Of a stretch of 64,000 bases of DNA, positions 25,622-34,872 are shown piece by piece. The translations under genes were made by a program, and so were the position numbers. The notes under the pieces are model-generated. The model was not told the DNA's origin. It saw only the letters and a program-made list of their open reading frames with translations, and searched no databases. This stretch comes from Pelagibacteraceae bacterium AG-426-E17 (lineage in GTDB: Bacteria > Pseudomonadota > Alphaproteobacteria > Pelagibacterales > Pelagibacteraceae), in the NCBI GenBank assembly GCA_003210095.1, contig QCNP01000001.1, forward strand, positions 1 through 64,000, in the 5' to 3' direction. Every line of letters begins with the position of its first letter. Within the stretch, counting starts at the first letter, position 1.

Positions 25622-26394
25622 TATTTATTTTTCCATTTTGGAGATCTTTTTCCTAAAAACGCAGATATCCCCTCTTTTGCATCTTGTTTCATCATGTTTA
25701 AAGTCATCATTTTGCTCGTATATGTGTAAGCTTGTTTTAATGGCATCTCTAATTGTTTATAGAAAGCTTTTTTTCCAATTCTAATTGAAGCATTTGATTT
25801 AGATGAAATAACTTTAGCAACTTCTAGAACTTTTTTGTTTAGTTTCGATTTTGGATAATAATCATTTATTAAACCAATTTCTTTTGCGTATTTCGCATTA
25901 ATTGGCTCACCTGTTAAAAGCATTTTCATCATTCTTTTTCTGTTAATTTTTCTACTTACTGCAACCATAGGGGTACTACAGAATAGTCCAATGTTTACAC
26001 CTGGTGTTGCAAATTTTGCATCTGTTGAACAATAAGTTAAGTCACAACTAGCAGCCAACTGACATCCAGCTGCGTATGCTGATCCATGAACTTTTGCAAT
26101 AACTGGTTTTCTACATTCAACTATATCAATCATTAATTTAGAACATAAATTAAATAGTTTTAAATATTTGGATCTTACTTTTAAACCTTTAACTTCTTTT
26201 AAATTGTGACCAGCACTAAATCCTTTGCCATTTCCACTTATTACAATGACATGAGTTTTGTTATCGTTATTTAATTTTTTAAATATCTTTATTAAAGATC
26301 CTAATGTTTTAAAAGAAAGTGAATTATAAGTCTTTGGATCGTTTATAATTACACTTTTAATACCATTTCCTAGATCTTTTAAAAGAACTGACAT
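25621..26394 (-). CDS. Enoyl-CoA hydratase/isomerase family protein
   Basis: A 257-residue crotonase-fold protein: ISGNGKGFSAGHNLKEVKG and KVHGSAYAAGCQLAASCDL form the CoA-binding and oxyanion-hole elements. The usual catalytic Glu of classic hydratases is not obvious in the CDLTYCSTDAKFATPG stretch, so the exact reaction is uncertain. It sits between a nucleotidyltransferase gene (2 bp upstream) and the CoA-binding gene (1 bp overlap). Confidence 0.85.
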   Translation of the reverse strand: MSVLLKDLGNGIKSVIINDPKTYNSLSFKTLGSLIKIFKKLNNDNKTHVIVISGNGKGFSAGHNLKEVKGLKVRSKYLKLFNLCSKLMIDIVECRKPVIAKVHGSAYAAGCQLAASCDLTYCSTDAKFATPGVNIGLFCSTPMVAVSRKINRKRMMKMLLTGEPINAKYAKEIGLINDYYPKSKLNKKVLEVAKVISSKSNASIRIGKKAFYKQLEMPLKQAYTYTSKMMTLNMMKQDAKEGISAFLGKRSPKWKNK

Positions 26395-26396
26395 TA

Positions 26397-26771
26397 TTAC
26401 TCAAGCTCTCCATCTTCACGCATTTTTTTCCTAATGTTTGTTGCAGAGATTTTTTGAATATGCTCTGGTAATACTATTTCCTCAATTTTATATCCAACCC
26501 CTCGTCCATAACAAATATTTGTTATATTGGGTACCAACACTATTTTAAATCGTCCCTCAAACTTTGGGTTTAATCTTTCTTCAATTTTCTTTTTCACTGT
26601 TTCAAAATCAAAAGGATTATCATCAACTCCTTGCACATCTCTTATTTGAATGCAAACTTGTCCTGTTTTTTTTATTATTTCCTCAAACAAAGCATAATGA
26701 CCATCATGAAAAGGTTGCCAACGTCCTAACATTTGCGCTGTTGGTTTTTTATTATCCCACTGGTAACTCAT
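26397..26771 (-). CDS. Small nucleotidyltransferase (adenylyl/cytidylyltransferase fold)
   Basis: A 124-residue protein with the HxGH-superfamily motif GRWQPFHDGHYALFEE (residues about 17-32) and a C-terminal KISATNIRKKM, the second nucleotide-binding motif. Proteins of this fold move a nucleotide to a phosphate-bearing substrate; ATP-sulfurylase, NadM-like and glycerol-phosphate enzymes are relatives. Substrate unknown. It is separated from an APS-kinase-like gene only by the two large surface-protein genes. Confidence 0.82.
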   Translation of the reverse strand: MSYQWDNKKPTAQMLGRWQPFHDGHYALFEEIIKKTGQVCIQIRDVQGVDDNPFDFETVKKKIEERLNPKFEGRFKIVLVPNITNICYGRGVGYKIEEIVLPEHIQKISATNIRKKMREDGELE

Positions 26772-26811
26772 ATATACTCCTAATGTTTGAGTTTATTCTT
26801 ATTAATTAAAA

Positions 26812-29094
26812 TTAAAAGACTTTATTTAATACAATATTAGCTTCTCTGTTATCTCCTAAATTTGTGATATCATCTTTAACATTAAAGCTTAGATTTAATC
26901 CATTAACATTTTTTTTAAATTCTAAATTTGATAAAAGATTTTCTGATCCATTAATTGTGAAAGCATACTCGGCTCCTTCATATGGTAAATATCCTAAAGC
27001 AATGTATAAATTATCAGTATGCCCATAATCTATTGCTTGGTTTCTTTCATAAATTACAAAAATACTGTAATTGTTTGAAAAAACTATATCCAAACCAACC
27101 TCGGCATTAATATTGTGCAAAGCTCCCGTATGTAACGTTTCAGAAAAAGAAGTATCTCTGTCAGAAACATATCTATATTTAAAGTCAGATGAATGATCAA
27201 CATCAGCTAAATATTCTAGTTTACCGTGTCGCTTAAATTCATATTTATCACTTGATAGATCTTCATATACTGCAATAGTTGCTCTTAAATTTTTTGTTCT
27301 TACATGCTGGTCTTCAACTATTATTGCTCCAGCTCCAGATTCTTTATAACCATTTAAGATTGTATGGCCAAAATCGAATTGTGCAGAAGGAACAAGAATT
27401 AAGTTATTTTTTTTAATTTCATCTTTAAGTTTAAAAGTTCCGAACATTTGATTTCCTGTCCTATCCGCAGTTCTATTGCTGCCATCAAGAACAGTAATTA
27501 TATCTGATCTTATTTTTCCTATTCCAAAAACTTTATCTATAAATTTTGTATCATCCTCAATTGGTGTCGTACTATAGTAGGTAAGATTGTATGTCTTAGA
27601 GTCTAAATTGCTACCAGAACTTCCAATGTCAACGTCATCACCACCAAACCTAAAGGCAAAACCCTCTATGCCATAATCATCCTTAAATTTATCAAAACCA
27701 AAAGTCAAAGATTTGACGTTTATTTCTTTAGAGGATGCAATGCTGGTATCACCTATTTTTCCAATAGAAATCCCTCCTTCACTCCAATAAAAATAATTCT
27801 TATTTGATTTGACGTTATTTTTAGTTGTAGATATTTTTTTAAAAGACGATATAGGTAATTCTGATAACGAAGATATTAAGCTGTTTGAAAAGTTTAAATT
27901 TATATTTTGATTAGATAAGTTTTGTTTATCTTTGTTTCTTCTGATCCACTTTAATCTATTTAAAACAGATTTTGTTGATAAATCTATAGTTCTATTTGCT
28001 AATTCTACCTGAGCCTCTGCTATTCCAGTCCTGTCACTATTTTCTGTAATTGGGGGACACTTACCTGAAATAATATTAAAAGGACAAACTAAATTAAATT
28101 CAAATATCGAACTAGTTGTGTCATGACCCACATACATTTTTAAACCACTTTTACTAAAACTAATTCCTCTTGGTTGATTCAATCCTTCAGCCCCTGCTAT
28201 ATCCGTTAATTTAATACTACCATCTACAGTAAATTGAGAAGTGTCATATGGTGAATTTAATGAAACTTGAGTAACAGTTAATGTAGCAGTATTATGACTT
28301 ACTATAAAAATCCTATTTCCAATATTATTAAATCGCATTGTGTTCGGATTTGCTACATGCGCGCTGGGTAATTTAATTCCTGCAGATGTAACTAAGGATA
28401 AAGTTCTTAGATCAAATGGTGTAGATAAGTTATATTCATGCAATCTGCTTGGTGGGGTTCCATTATTTCCATTATCATGAAATAATAAAAACAATTTTTT
28501 TCCATCTTCACTTATTTCAAAGCCTTGAAGTCTTGTAGAAGTTCCTTGATTTCCCGCCTTACTTCCGTCTTGTAATGCAGTAGTATCCACGGTGGTAGTT
28601 TCATATACAAAAGAACAAGTAGAAACATCATATGGAGACGTTAAATCAAATCTAAAAAGTGTATCTGATGATTTATCTGATGTGAATAATTTCATACCAT
28701 CATTACTAAATTCTAAATCATGTGCTGCGTTTCCACTATGACCATCGCTTCCACTACCCAGCTCGCACCTTTCATCGTTACCTGCATAAGTTCTTGTCGA
28801 AATATCATAGGGTGTAGATAAATTGTATTCATGAACATATTGAAATGTGTCTTTGACACCATCTAATACTGGTTTCTGGGCATAAGTTGTAAACAGCTTC
28901 GTTCCGTCATCATTAAAATGAATTCCTTGAATCTGACGACTTTGCTTATCGTTATCGTTATCTTCATCACTACCAGACGTATGAGGACCGTCAAGAAATG
29001 TGTTAGTTTGTACATGGGTAACCATTTCTCCAAAGGAATTAGAAATTGGAAATAATAGAAAAAATACAAATAGGATTTTTTTTAAAATTTTCAT
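26812..29094 (-). CDS. Surface protein with five propeller-type repeats and a C-terminal beta-barrel (paralogue 1)
   Basis: A 760-residue protein. Signal peptide (ILFVFFLLFPISNSFGE), then about five repeats of roughly 50-70 residues, each holding a strand like GIHFNDDGTKLFTTYA and a later EYNLSTPYDIST; the last ends PFNIISGKCPP. A linker (NRLKWIRRNKDKQNLSN) is followed by a C-terminal domain of about 330 residues with autotransporter-like strands (FYWSEGGISIGKIGDTS) that ends in Phe (IVLNKVF), as outer-membrane barrels do. It is a paralogue of the next gene upstream. Function unknown. Confidence 0.85.
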   Translation of the reverse strand: MKILKKILFVFFLLFPISNSFGEMVTHVQTNTFLDGPHTSGSDEDNDNDKQSRQIQGIHFNDDGTKLFTTYAQKPVLDGVKDTFQYVHEYNLSTPYDISTRTYAGNDERCELGSGSDGHSGNAAHDLEFSNDGMKLFTSDKSSDTLFRFDLTSPYDVSTCSFVYETTTVDTTALQDGSKAGNQGTSTRLQGFEISEDGKKLFLLFHDNGNNGTPPSRLHEYNLSTPFDLRTLSLVTSAGIKLPSAHVANPNTMRFNNIGNRIFIVSHNTATLTVTQVSLNSPYDTSQFTVDGSIKLTDIAGAEGLNQPRGISFSKSGLKMYVGHDTTSSIFEFNLVCPFNIISGKCPPITENSDRTGIAEAQVELANRTIDLSTKSVLNRLKWIRRNKDKQNLSNQNINLNFSNSLISSLSELPISSFKKISTTKNNVKSNKNYFYWSEGGISIGKIGDTSIASSKEINVKSLTFGFDKFKDDYGIEGFAFRFGGDDVDIGSSGSNLDSKTYNLTYYSTTPIEDDTKFIDKVFGIGKIRSDIITVLDGSNRTADRTGNQMFGTFKLKDEIKKNNLILVPSAQFDFGHTILNGYKESGAGAIIVEDQHVRTKNLRATIAVYEDLSSDKYEFKRHGKLEYLADVDHSSDFKYRYVSDRDTSFSETLHTGALHNINAEVGLDIVFSNNYSIFVIYERNQAIDYGHTDNLYIALGYLPYEGAEYAFTINGSENLLSNLEFKKNVNGLNLSFNVKDDITNLGDNREANIVLNKVF

Positions 29095-29133
29095 AATTAA
29101 TATTTTTTGAATTTTTAAGGGATATAATAGAAA

Positions 29134-31461
29134 TTAAAAGACTTTATTTAATGCGATATTAGCCTCTCTATTATCTCCTGTATTTGTTAAATTATCTTTA
29201 ACATTAAAAATCAAATTAAATCCGTTAACATTTTTTTTAAGTTCTAATTTTGATAACAAATTTTCTGAACCTTCAATTGAAAAAGCATAGTTAGTATCTT
29301 TATTAGGCAAGTATCCAATGGCAATGTGAATTTTATCAGTATGGCTAGCATCGATTGCTTGATTACGTTCATATATTAAAAATATACTAAAGCTATCAGG
29401 CAGAACTATATCAATACCAATTTCACCATTGATGTTGTGTATAGCTTCTGAATGCAATGTGTCATTTAATGTAGCACTTTTATCTCCAACATAAGTATAT
29501 TTGAAATTAGAGGATCGATCGATATCAGCAACATATTCTAATTTACCATGTCTCTTGAGAGTGTATTTATCATTGGATAAATCCTCGATAGCTGATAGTC
29601 CTGCTCTAATTTTTTTAGTCCTAATATGTTGTTTTTCAACCTCTATGGCGCCTTGACCAGATTCTGCATAAGATCCTAATATAGTGTGGCCAACATCTAA
29701 TCTTCCATAAGGAATCATAATAAGATTATTTTTTTTTATTTCGTCTTTTATTCTAAATGTTCCATACATTTGATGACCATTTCTTTTGGCTGTTAATTTC
29801 TTACCATCAAGAACAGTCAATAAATCTGAATTTAATTTACCGATGCCGAAAATTTTATCTAAAAACTTTGTATCATCTTTTATAGGTGAGGTATCATAGT
29901 AAGTAATATTATATGTATCTGTATCTAAATTACTTCCAGCATTTCCTACATCCACATTGTTTTTACCAAATCTAAAGGCTAGACCTCTTATTCCGTTATT
30001 TTTAGTAAATCTGTCTGATCCAAATGTAATTGCGTTAGTGTCAATTTTTCTAGATGACGAAACGCTAGTATCTCCAATTTTACCAACTGAAATACTTCCC
30101 TCGCTCCAATAAAAAACATCTTGGTCCTTATCAGAATTTGTTTTCTTTTTAGCTGCAGTAGTTTTAACTAATTCTGTTAAAGAGGCTAATCTTTCATTTG
30201 TAAAATTGATATCAATATTTAAGTTTGATAAATTTTGTTTGTCTTTGTTTCTTCTAATCCACTTCAATCTATTTAAAGCAGTATCAGTTGAATGATCAAT
30301 GGTTCTTTTAGCAATTTCTATTTGAGCTATTGCTAAACCATGTCTATCATTATTCTCAGTAATTGATGGGCACTTTCCTTCAATTATATTAAATGGACAA
30401 ACTAAATCATATTCATAAACCTCATCGTCGTTTTGGCTTCGATCACTTGATATGTACATTTTCATCCCACTCGCGTTAAATGAAATTCCTCTTGGCTGAT
30501 CATTTTTAGTGGTGTTGTCTATTTCAGGATTACTTACATCTAACACGAATGATCCATCAAAAACAAACGAAGAAGTATCGAAAGCAACCGAAAGTGAAAC
30601 TTGTGAAACTCTTTTAACTCCCCCATGAGCATGACTGGTAATAAATAATCTTTTCCCATCAGGGCTAAATCTCATTCCTGCTGGATTGTCTATACCTAAG
30701 GAAGTATCGTCACTAAATGCAATACCAGCATTAAGGACTAGTGATAAAGATGATGCTGTTAAATCATATGGAGTTGCAAGATTATACTCCAACAATCTAC
30801 CTCCAACACCTGTACCATCACTACCTGCAGTATAATTTGTAAAAAGTAAAAATAATTTAGAACCATCATTATTGATCTCTATACTTTGAAGCATGTGATT
30901 TGTTGTGTTAGCGTGTTCACCAGCATTACTCCCGTCTGTAAAAGTAGGACTATCGATATCTGTAGTTTCTGAACTTTGGGTACAAGTTGAAATTTCGTAT
31001 GGAGAGTCTAAATCAAATACATAAGCTTTATCGTGGTCAGCACTACTGTGTCTAACCCTTGTAACTAATAACATCTTCATTCCATCATTACTTAATTCTA
31101 AGTCGTAAATTACATGAGAAGAATCTTCCTCGTCTAATTCAAATTCACAGATTTCACTGTCACCGGCATAGGATAAAGAGGAAACGTCGTATGGTATAGA
31201 TAAATTATAGCTGTTTATTACTCGTGTATGGTCTTTTGGATCGCCATCTCCAACCTGAGCCATGCTTACAAACATTTTTGTTCCATCAGCATTAAACTCA
31301 ATACCAGATGCAACCCCAAAATCAGCATCACTCGAAAGAGGTCCATGATTACCACTATTATCATTGACTATTGCTTTTTGATTAAAAGTTACCATGCCTG
31401 CAAATGAAGTTGATAGAGGTATTAATATATAAAATATGAATAATTTTATAAAAAAATTCAT
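29134..31461 (-). CDS. Surface protein with five propeller-type repeats and a C-terminal beta-barrel (paralogue 2)
   Basis: A 775-residue protein with the same architecture as its downstream neighbour: signal peptide (LFIFYILIPLSTSFAGM), five repeats (for example GIEFNADGTKMFVS, then SYNLSIPYDVSS), the shared NRLKWIRRNKDKQNLSN linker, a near-identical barrel (VFYWSEGSISVGKIGDTS) and the same C-terminal IALNKVF. The barrel and linker are clearly more conserved than the repeat surfaces. The two genes are 39 bp apart, an evident tandem duplication. Confidence 0.85.
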   Translation of the reverse strand: MNFFIKLFIFYILIPLSTSFAGMVTFNQKAIVNDNSGNHGPLSSDADFGVASGIEFNADGTKMFVSMAQVGDGDPKDHTRVINSYNLSIPYDVSSLSYAGDSEICEFELDEEDSSHVIYDLELSNDGMKMLLVTRVRHSSADHDKAYVFDLDSPYEISTCTQSSETTDIDSPTFTDGSNAGEHANTTNHMLQSIEINNDGSKLFLLFTNYTAGSDGTGVGGRLLEYNLATPYDLTASSLSLVLNAGIAFSDDTSLGIDNPAGMRFSPDGKRLFITSHAHGGVKRVSQVSLSVAFDTSSFVFDGSFVLDVSNPEIDNTTKNDQPRGISFNASGMKMYISSDRSQNDDEVYEYDLVCPFNIIEGKCPSITENNDRHGLAIAQIEIAKRTIDHSTDTALNRLKWIRRNKDKQNLSNLNIDINFTNERLASLTELVKTTAAKKKTNSDKDQDVFYWSEGSISVGKIGDTSVSSSRKIDTNAITFGSDRFTKNNGIRGLAFRFGKNNVDVGNAGSNLDTDTYNITYYDTSPIKDDTKFLDKIFGIGKLNSDLLTVLDGKKLTAKRNGHQMYGTFRIKDEIKKNNLIMIPYGRLDVGHTILGSYAESGQGAIEVEKQHIRTKKIRAGLSAIEDLSNDKYTLKRHGKLEYVADIDRSSNFKYTYVGDKSATLNDTLHSEAIHNINGEIGIDIVLPDSFSIFLIYERNQAIDASHTDKIHIAIGYLPNKDTNYAFSIEGSENLLSKLELKKNVNGFNLIFNVKDNLTNTGDNREANIALNKVF

Positions 31462-31474
31462 AAAAAATTTTAAA

Positions 31475-31885
31475 TTATTTTTTTATATCTTCAAATATTT
31501 TAGGTGCCCAATTTTTAGCATCTTGAGAGGTTACATGAAAGTCATATTTTTCAGGTTTTATAAACATCTGATTAGTGTCCTCAAATCTACCTTTTTGAAT
31601 AGTATCAACCCAAACTGTATAATCTGCTGGAAACAAACTTCTTGCCTTTGGTGTTGGACAAATAAAATCTGCAATAACGAAATTACCTTCTTCTTTTAAC
31701 TTTAAAGCAAAGTCTGCCATTCTTTTTGCTTGTCTAGTTCTTCCTTCTGGTGAAAAGTCCCAGTCATTTGCAGCTTTCCTAACTTCATCTGCGTTAAGTC
31801 TTTTAGCTTTTAACATTGGGGCTAATTCATCAGCCAAGGTTGTTTTTCCTGCTCCAGGTAGTCCCATTATTAAAATAATTTTCAT
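31475..31885 (-). CDS. APS-kinase-like P-loop protein
   Basis: A 136-residue kinase-like protein with Walker A MGLPGAGKTTLADELA (residues 7-22) and CysC-like KRLNADEVRKAANDWDFSPEGR, FVIADFICPTPKARSLF and EKYDFHV. The CysC pattern suggests phosphorylation of an adenylylated or hydroxyl substrate. SAR11 is known to lack assimilatory sulfate reduction, so a canonical APS-kinase role in sulfur assimilation is doubtful. It is 3 bp after egtD and 13 bp before the surface protein pair. Confidence 0.8.
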   Translation of the reverse strand: MKIILIMGLPGAGKTTLADELAPMLKAKRLNADEVRKAANDWDFSPEGRTRQAKRMADFALKLKEEGNFVIADFICPTPKARSLFPADYTVWVDTIQKGRFEDTNQMFIKPEKYDFHVTSQDAKNWAPKIFEDIKK

Positions 31886-31888
31886 GGT

Positions 31889-32803
31889 CTAAATTAAATA
31901 TTGTATGCTAAATTGTCTATTTAAATCTGTCCAAATTTTTTTTACTTTCCACCCAGATTTTTTAGCTAATTGGTTAAATGATTTAGGACTGTATTTATGA
32001 GAGCTTTCAGTGTGAATTGTTTCACCTTTTTTAAAATGAAAGTTTTTGTTGTGAACTTTAACTTTTTGATTTTTTAAAGATATTAAATGCATCTCAATTC
32101 TGCTTTTACTTTTGTTATAAATTGCAGAGTGTTTAAAAGATTTAATGTCGAAATTTGCTTTCAGTTCTTTGTTTATTCTTTTTAGCAGATTTTTATTAAA
32201 TCTTGCTGTAATTCCTTTTTTATCATTATAAGCTTTAAGTAATACTGATTTTTTTTTAATTAAATCTACACCGATAATAATTTTTTTTGGTTTGTACTTA
32301 AGTTTGATATTTTTAAGAAAATGAATGGCCTCTCTTTTTTCAAAATTTCCAATGGTCGATCCAGGAAAAAAAACTACAATATTTTTATTTTTTAAAATTT
32401 TGTTATTAATCCTCTTTTTTGAGGTAAAATCATCTACAACAGGATTAACTTTTATTTTAGGTAATTTTTTTTTTAATTTTTTTCCAATTTTTTTAATGTA
32501 TTTTTTTGAAATGTCGGATGGGACATAACATTTAGGCTCTATTAAAGATTTTAAAAAAATTGATATTTTTTTACTTTCTCCTGCTCCAGGCTCTATTACT
32601 GTTGCTTTTTCACCAATTAAATTTGCTATTTCGGATTTATTTTTTTCTAAAATTCCTATTTCGGTTCTAGTTACATAATATTCTTGTAATTTTGTTATTT
32701 CCTCAAATAATTTTGACCCATTAAAGTCGTATAACCATTTTGGATTTAGTTTTTTAACTTTACCAGATAAACCGTTATGTACCTCGTCTAGAAAATTACT
32801 CAT
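31889..32803 (-). CDS. egtD: L-histidine N-alpha-methyltransferase (EgtD-type)
   Basis: A 304-residue SAM methyltransferase of the DUF2260/EgtD family: LPKWLYDFNGSKLFEEIT-like N-terminus (PKWLYDFNGSKLFEEI), the SAM site VIEPGAGESKKI, and FFPGSTIGNF. It makes hercynine from histidine, the first ergothioneine step. Its ATG overlaps the egtB stop by 4 bp, so both are one operon. Confidence 0.92.
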   Translation of the reverse strand: MSNFLDEVHNGLSGKVKKLNPKWLYDFNGSKLFEEITKLQEYYVTRTEIGILEKNKSEIANLIGEKATVIEPGAGESKKISIFLKSLIEPKCYVPSDISKKYIKKIGKKLKKKLPKIKVNPVVDDFTSKKRINNKILKNKNIVVFFPGSTIGNFEKREAIHFLKNIKLKYKPKKIIIGVDLIKKKSVLLKAYNDKKGITARFNKNLLKRINKELKANFDIKSFKHSAIYNKSKSRIEMHLISLKNQKVKVHNKNFHFKKGETIHTESSHKYSPKSFNQLAKKSGWKVKKIWTDLNRQFSIQYLI

Positions 32804-34023
32804 TCAGCTAATCTAAGTCCAGACATTTGCCATCTTTGATGTGGATAGAAAAAATTTCTATAAGAATTTCTAATTTGATCCTCTGGAGTTACACAAGAAC
32901 CACCCTTGAGAACTATTTGGTTAGACATAAACTTACCATTATATTCGCCTAATGAACCCTCAGTAGTTTTAAAGCCTGGATACGGTAGGAAGCTAGATGA
33001 AGTCCACTCCCACACATCTCCCCACATTTGTGAAATATTTTCTTTACAATTTAAACTCTCTGGAACAAATTTCTCTTTTTCAAGAAAGTTTCCTAAAATA
33101 TTTTTACTTGATGCTACTTCCCATTCAAATTCAGTTGGCAATCTTTTATTTTTCCATCTTGCAAAAGCATCTGCCTCATAAAAACTAATATGACATACTG
33201 GTGCATTTATATCTACTTTGGTTGGTCCATTTAAAGTATATTGAAACCATTCTTTACCTTCTTTCCACCAATATAATGGTGCAATCCATTTTTCGTTTTG
33301 ACAAATAGTAAAACCATCCATTAACCATATCGGAGCTTTTGAATACCCGTTATCATCTATAAATTCTATCCACTCACCGTTTGTTACTAGTTTATTAGAT
33401 ATTTTAAATGGATGAACTAATGTTTCATGTCTAGGTTTTTCACAATCAAATGAAAAACCATTCCCATTTGCTCCAACTTTTTGAATTCCACCTTCAAACT
33501 CTATCCATTTTTGTTCTTTATCAACATTATCAACTGCAATTTTTTTTGGATTGTAGACTGGTAACAACGGATTAAAACTTAGACCGTGTAATAAATCTGT
33601 TAACATTAACTCTTGATGTTGCATTTCATGATGACAACCTAACTCTATAATTTCTGCAACAGAGTTACTCGTAGAAATTAGTTCATTAACTTCATTGTCT
33701 ACTTTCTTTCTGAATTCTAAAACTTCATTAATTTCCGGTTTTGAAATCAAGCTTCTTTGAGATCTTTTATATCTTGGACCTGACTGAACGTAATATGAGT
33801 TAAATAGATAATTATATTTTTCATTAAAAGGTTTAAAGTTTTTTTTAAATTTTGAAACAACAAAATGCTCAAAAAACCAGGTTGTATGAGCAAGATGCCA
33901 TTTTATAGGAGATGCATCCTCCATTGATTGGATATTCATATCCTCAGGACTTAAGTTTTCTATTATTTTAATGGACCTTTGTCTGGTTTTGTTAAATAGA
34001 TTAGTTTTTATATTTAAATCCAT
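32800..34023 (-). CDS. egtB: Ergothioneine biosynthesis sulfoxide synthase (EgtB-type)
   Basis: A 407-residue protein: N-terminal DinB-like domain (IKWHLAHTTWFFEHFV, then CHHEMQHQELMLTDLLHG, which carries the iron-ligand His residues) and a C-terminal FGE/sulfatase-modifying domain (HPFKISNKLVTNGEWIEFID, MWGDVWEWTSSSFLPYPGF, VLKGGSCVTP). It couples hercynine to a thiol donor with O2. No EgtC or EgtE is nearby. It is the first gene of a run egtB-egtD-APSK-like. Confidence 0.93.
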   Translation of the reverse strand: MDLNIKTNLFNKTRQRSIKIIENLSPEDMNIQSMEDASPIKWHLAHTTWFFEHFVVSKFKKNFKPFNEKYNYLFNSYYVQSGPRYKRSQRSLISKPEINEVLEFRKKVDNEVNELISTSNSVAEIIELGCHHEMQHQELMLTDLLHGLSFNPLLPVYNPKKIAVDNVDKEQKWIEFEGGIQKVGANGNGFSFDCEKPRHETLVHPFKISNKLVTNGEWIEFIDDNGYSKAPIWLMDGFTICQNEKWIAPLYWWKEGKEWFQYTLNGPTKVDINAPVCHISFYEADAFARWKNKRLPTEFEWEVASSKNILGNFLEKEKFVPESLNCKENISQMWGDVWEWTSSSFLPYPGFKTTEGSLGEYNGKFMSNQIVLKGGSCVTPEDQIRNSYRNFFYPHQRWQMSGLRLAE

Positions 34024-34101
34024 GGCTAATTTTATCTAATATATAGAGTTTAAGTATCAGATCAAATTGTCACTATAAAGCGATATAGAATGTGTAACAA
34101 T

Positions 34102-34121
34102 AATTATCTAGACAGATAATT
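34102..34121. repeat. Inverted repeat in the egtB / one-carbon divergent gap
   Basis: AATTATCT / AGATAATT (8-bp arms, 4-nt centre AGAC) in the 120-bp gap between egtB and the MTHFR-like gene, 23 bp before the latter's ATG. It could be an operator for either promoter; AT-rich background makes chance possible. I see no riboswitch in this gap. Confidence 0.35.
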
Positions 34122-34143
34122 TAAAATAAATAATGATCAATCA

Positions 34144-34872
34144 ATGAATTTTTCTATAGAAATAGGCCCAAAAACTAATCTGGATACATTGCCAACTTTA
34201 AAAGACGTCTATATCACAATGCTACCTGGTGGTGATTTTAGAGAAACAGCTCATCAAGCAATAAATCTTGTTAAAAAAGGTTTTAACCCTGTTCCACATT
34301 TTCCAGCTAGATCAATGAAAGATGAGTCACAACTAAAGGAATATGTGAAAATGTGTAAGGATGGCGGAGTTAAACAAGCCCTAGTAATTGGGGGAGGAAG
34401 AGAACCTATGGGAAAATTCGATAGTTCCTTTCAACTTCTTGAGACTGGTTATTTTGAGAAAATGAAGATAGGAATTGCTGGACATCCTGAGGGGAGTCCT
34501 GATATATCCGACGAAGTGTTAGAAAAAGCAATGATTGATAAAAAGCCTTACGCTGATTACATAGTAACTCAATGGTTAATGCAGTCAGAGCCAATTATTG
34601 ATTTTATTTCTAAACAGTCTGTCCCAGTTCATGTTGGAATTACTGGACCTATGAAAATATCAAGCTTAATTAAGTTTGCAAATATTGTAGGAGCAAAAAA
34701 TTCTATAAATTTTATTAAATCTAATTTTAGTAGGGCGATTGATTTATTAAAACCAAAAGACCCAAACGATCTTGTAGATAAAATCAAAGAGCATACAAAA
34801 TATTTTCATATCTATACATTTGGTGGGCTTAAGGAAACCAACAACTGGCTAAAGGAAAATAACTATGCCTAA
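34144..34872 (+). CDS. Methylenetetrahydrofolate reductase-like protein
   Basis: A 242-residue protein of the MTHFR/MetF TIM-barrel superfamily: FSIEIGPKTN, DVYITMLPGGDFRETAHQA, FNPVPHFPARSMKD and VKQALVIGGGREPMGKFDSS match the FAD/folate barrel. It is a little shorter than MetF (about 270-300). Its last 8 bp overlap the downstream GcvT-like gene, so the pair probably transfers and reduces a methyl or methylene group on THF. Shortened MTHFR-like proteins with C1-demethylases are known, so a role in methyl-THF oxidation is plausible inference. Confidence 0.82.
   Translation: MNFSIEIGPKTNLDTLPTLKDVYITMLPGGDFRETAHQAINLVKKGFNPVPHFPARSMKDESQLKEYVKMCKDGGVKQALVIGGGREPMGKFDSSFQLLETGYFEKMKIGIAGHPEGSPDISDEVLEKAMIDKKPYADYIVTQWLMQSEPIIDFISKQSVPVHVGITGPMKISSLIKFANIVGAKNSINFIKSNFSRAIDLLKPKDPNDLVDKIKEHTKYFHIYTFGGLKETNNWLKENNYA

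Noticed and set aside
26812-31885. Recently acquired genomic island
   Set aside because: Composition looks as AT-rich as the surroundings and there is no mobility gene or direct repeat at the borders; tandem duplication explains the pair.
34024-34143. SAM- or glycine-type riboswitch before the MTHFR-like gene
   Set aside because: Only an 8-bp inverted repeat is visible; no aptamer consensus.
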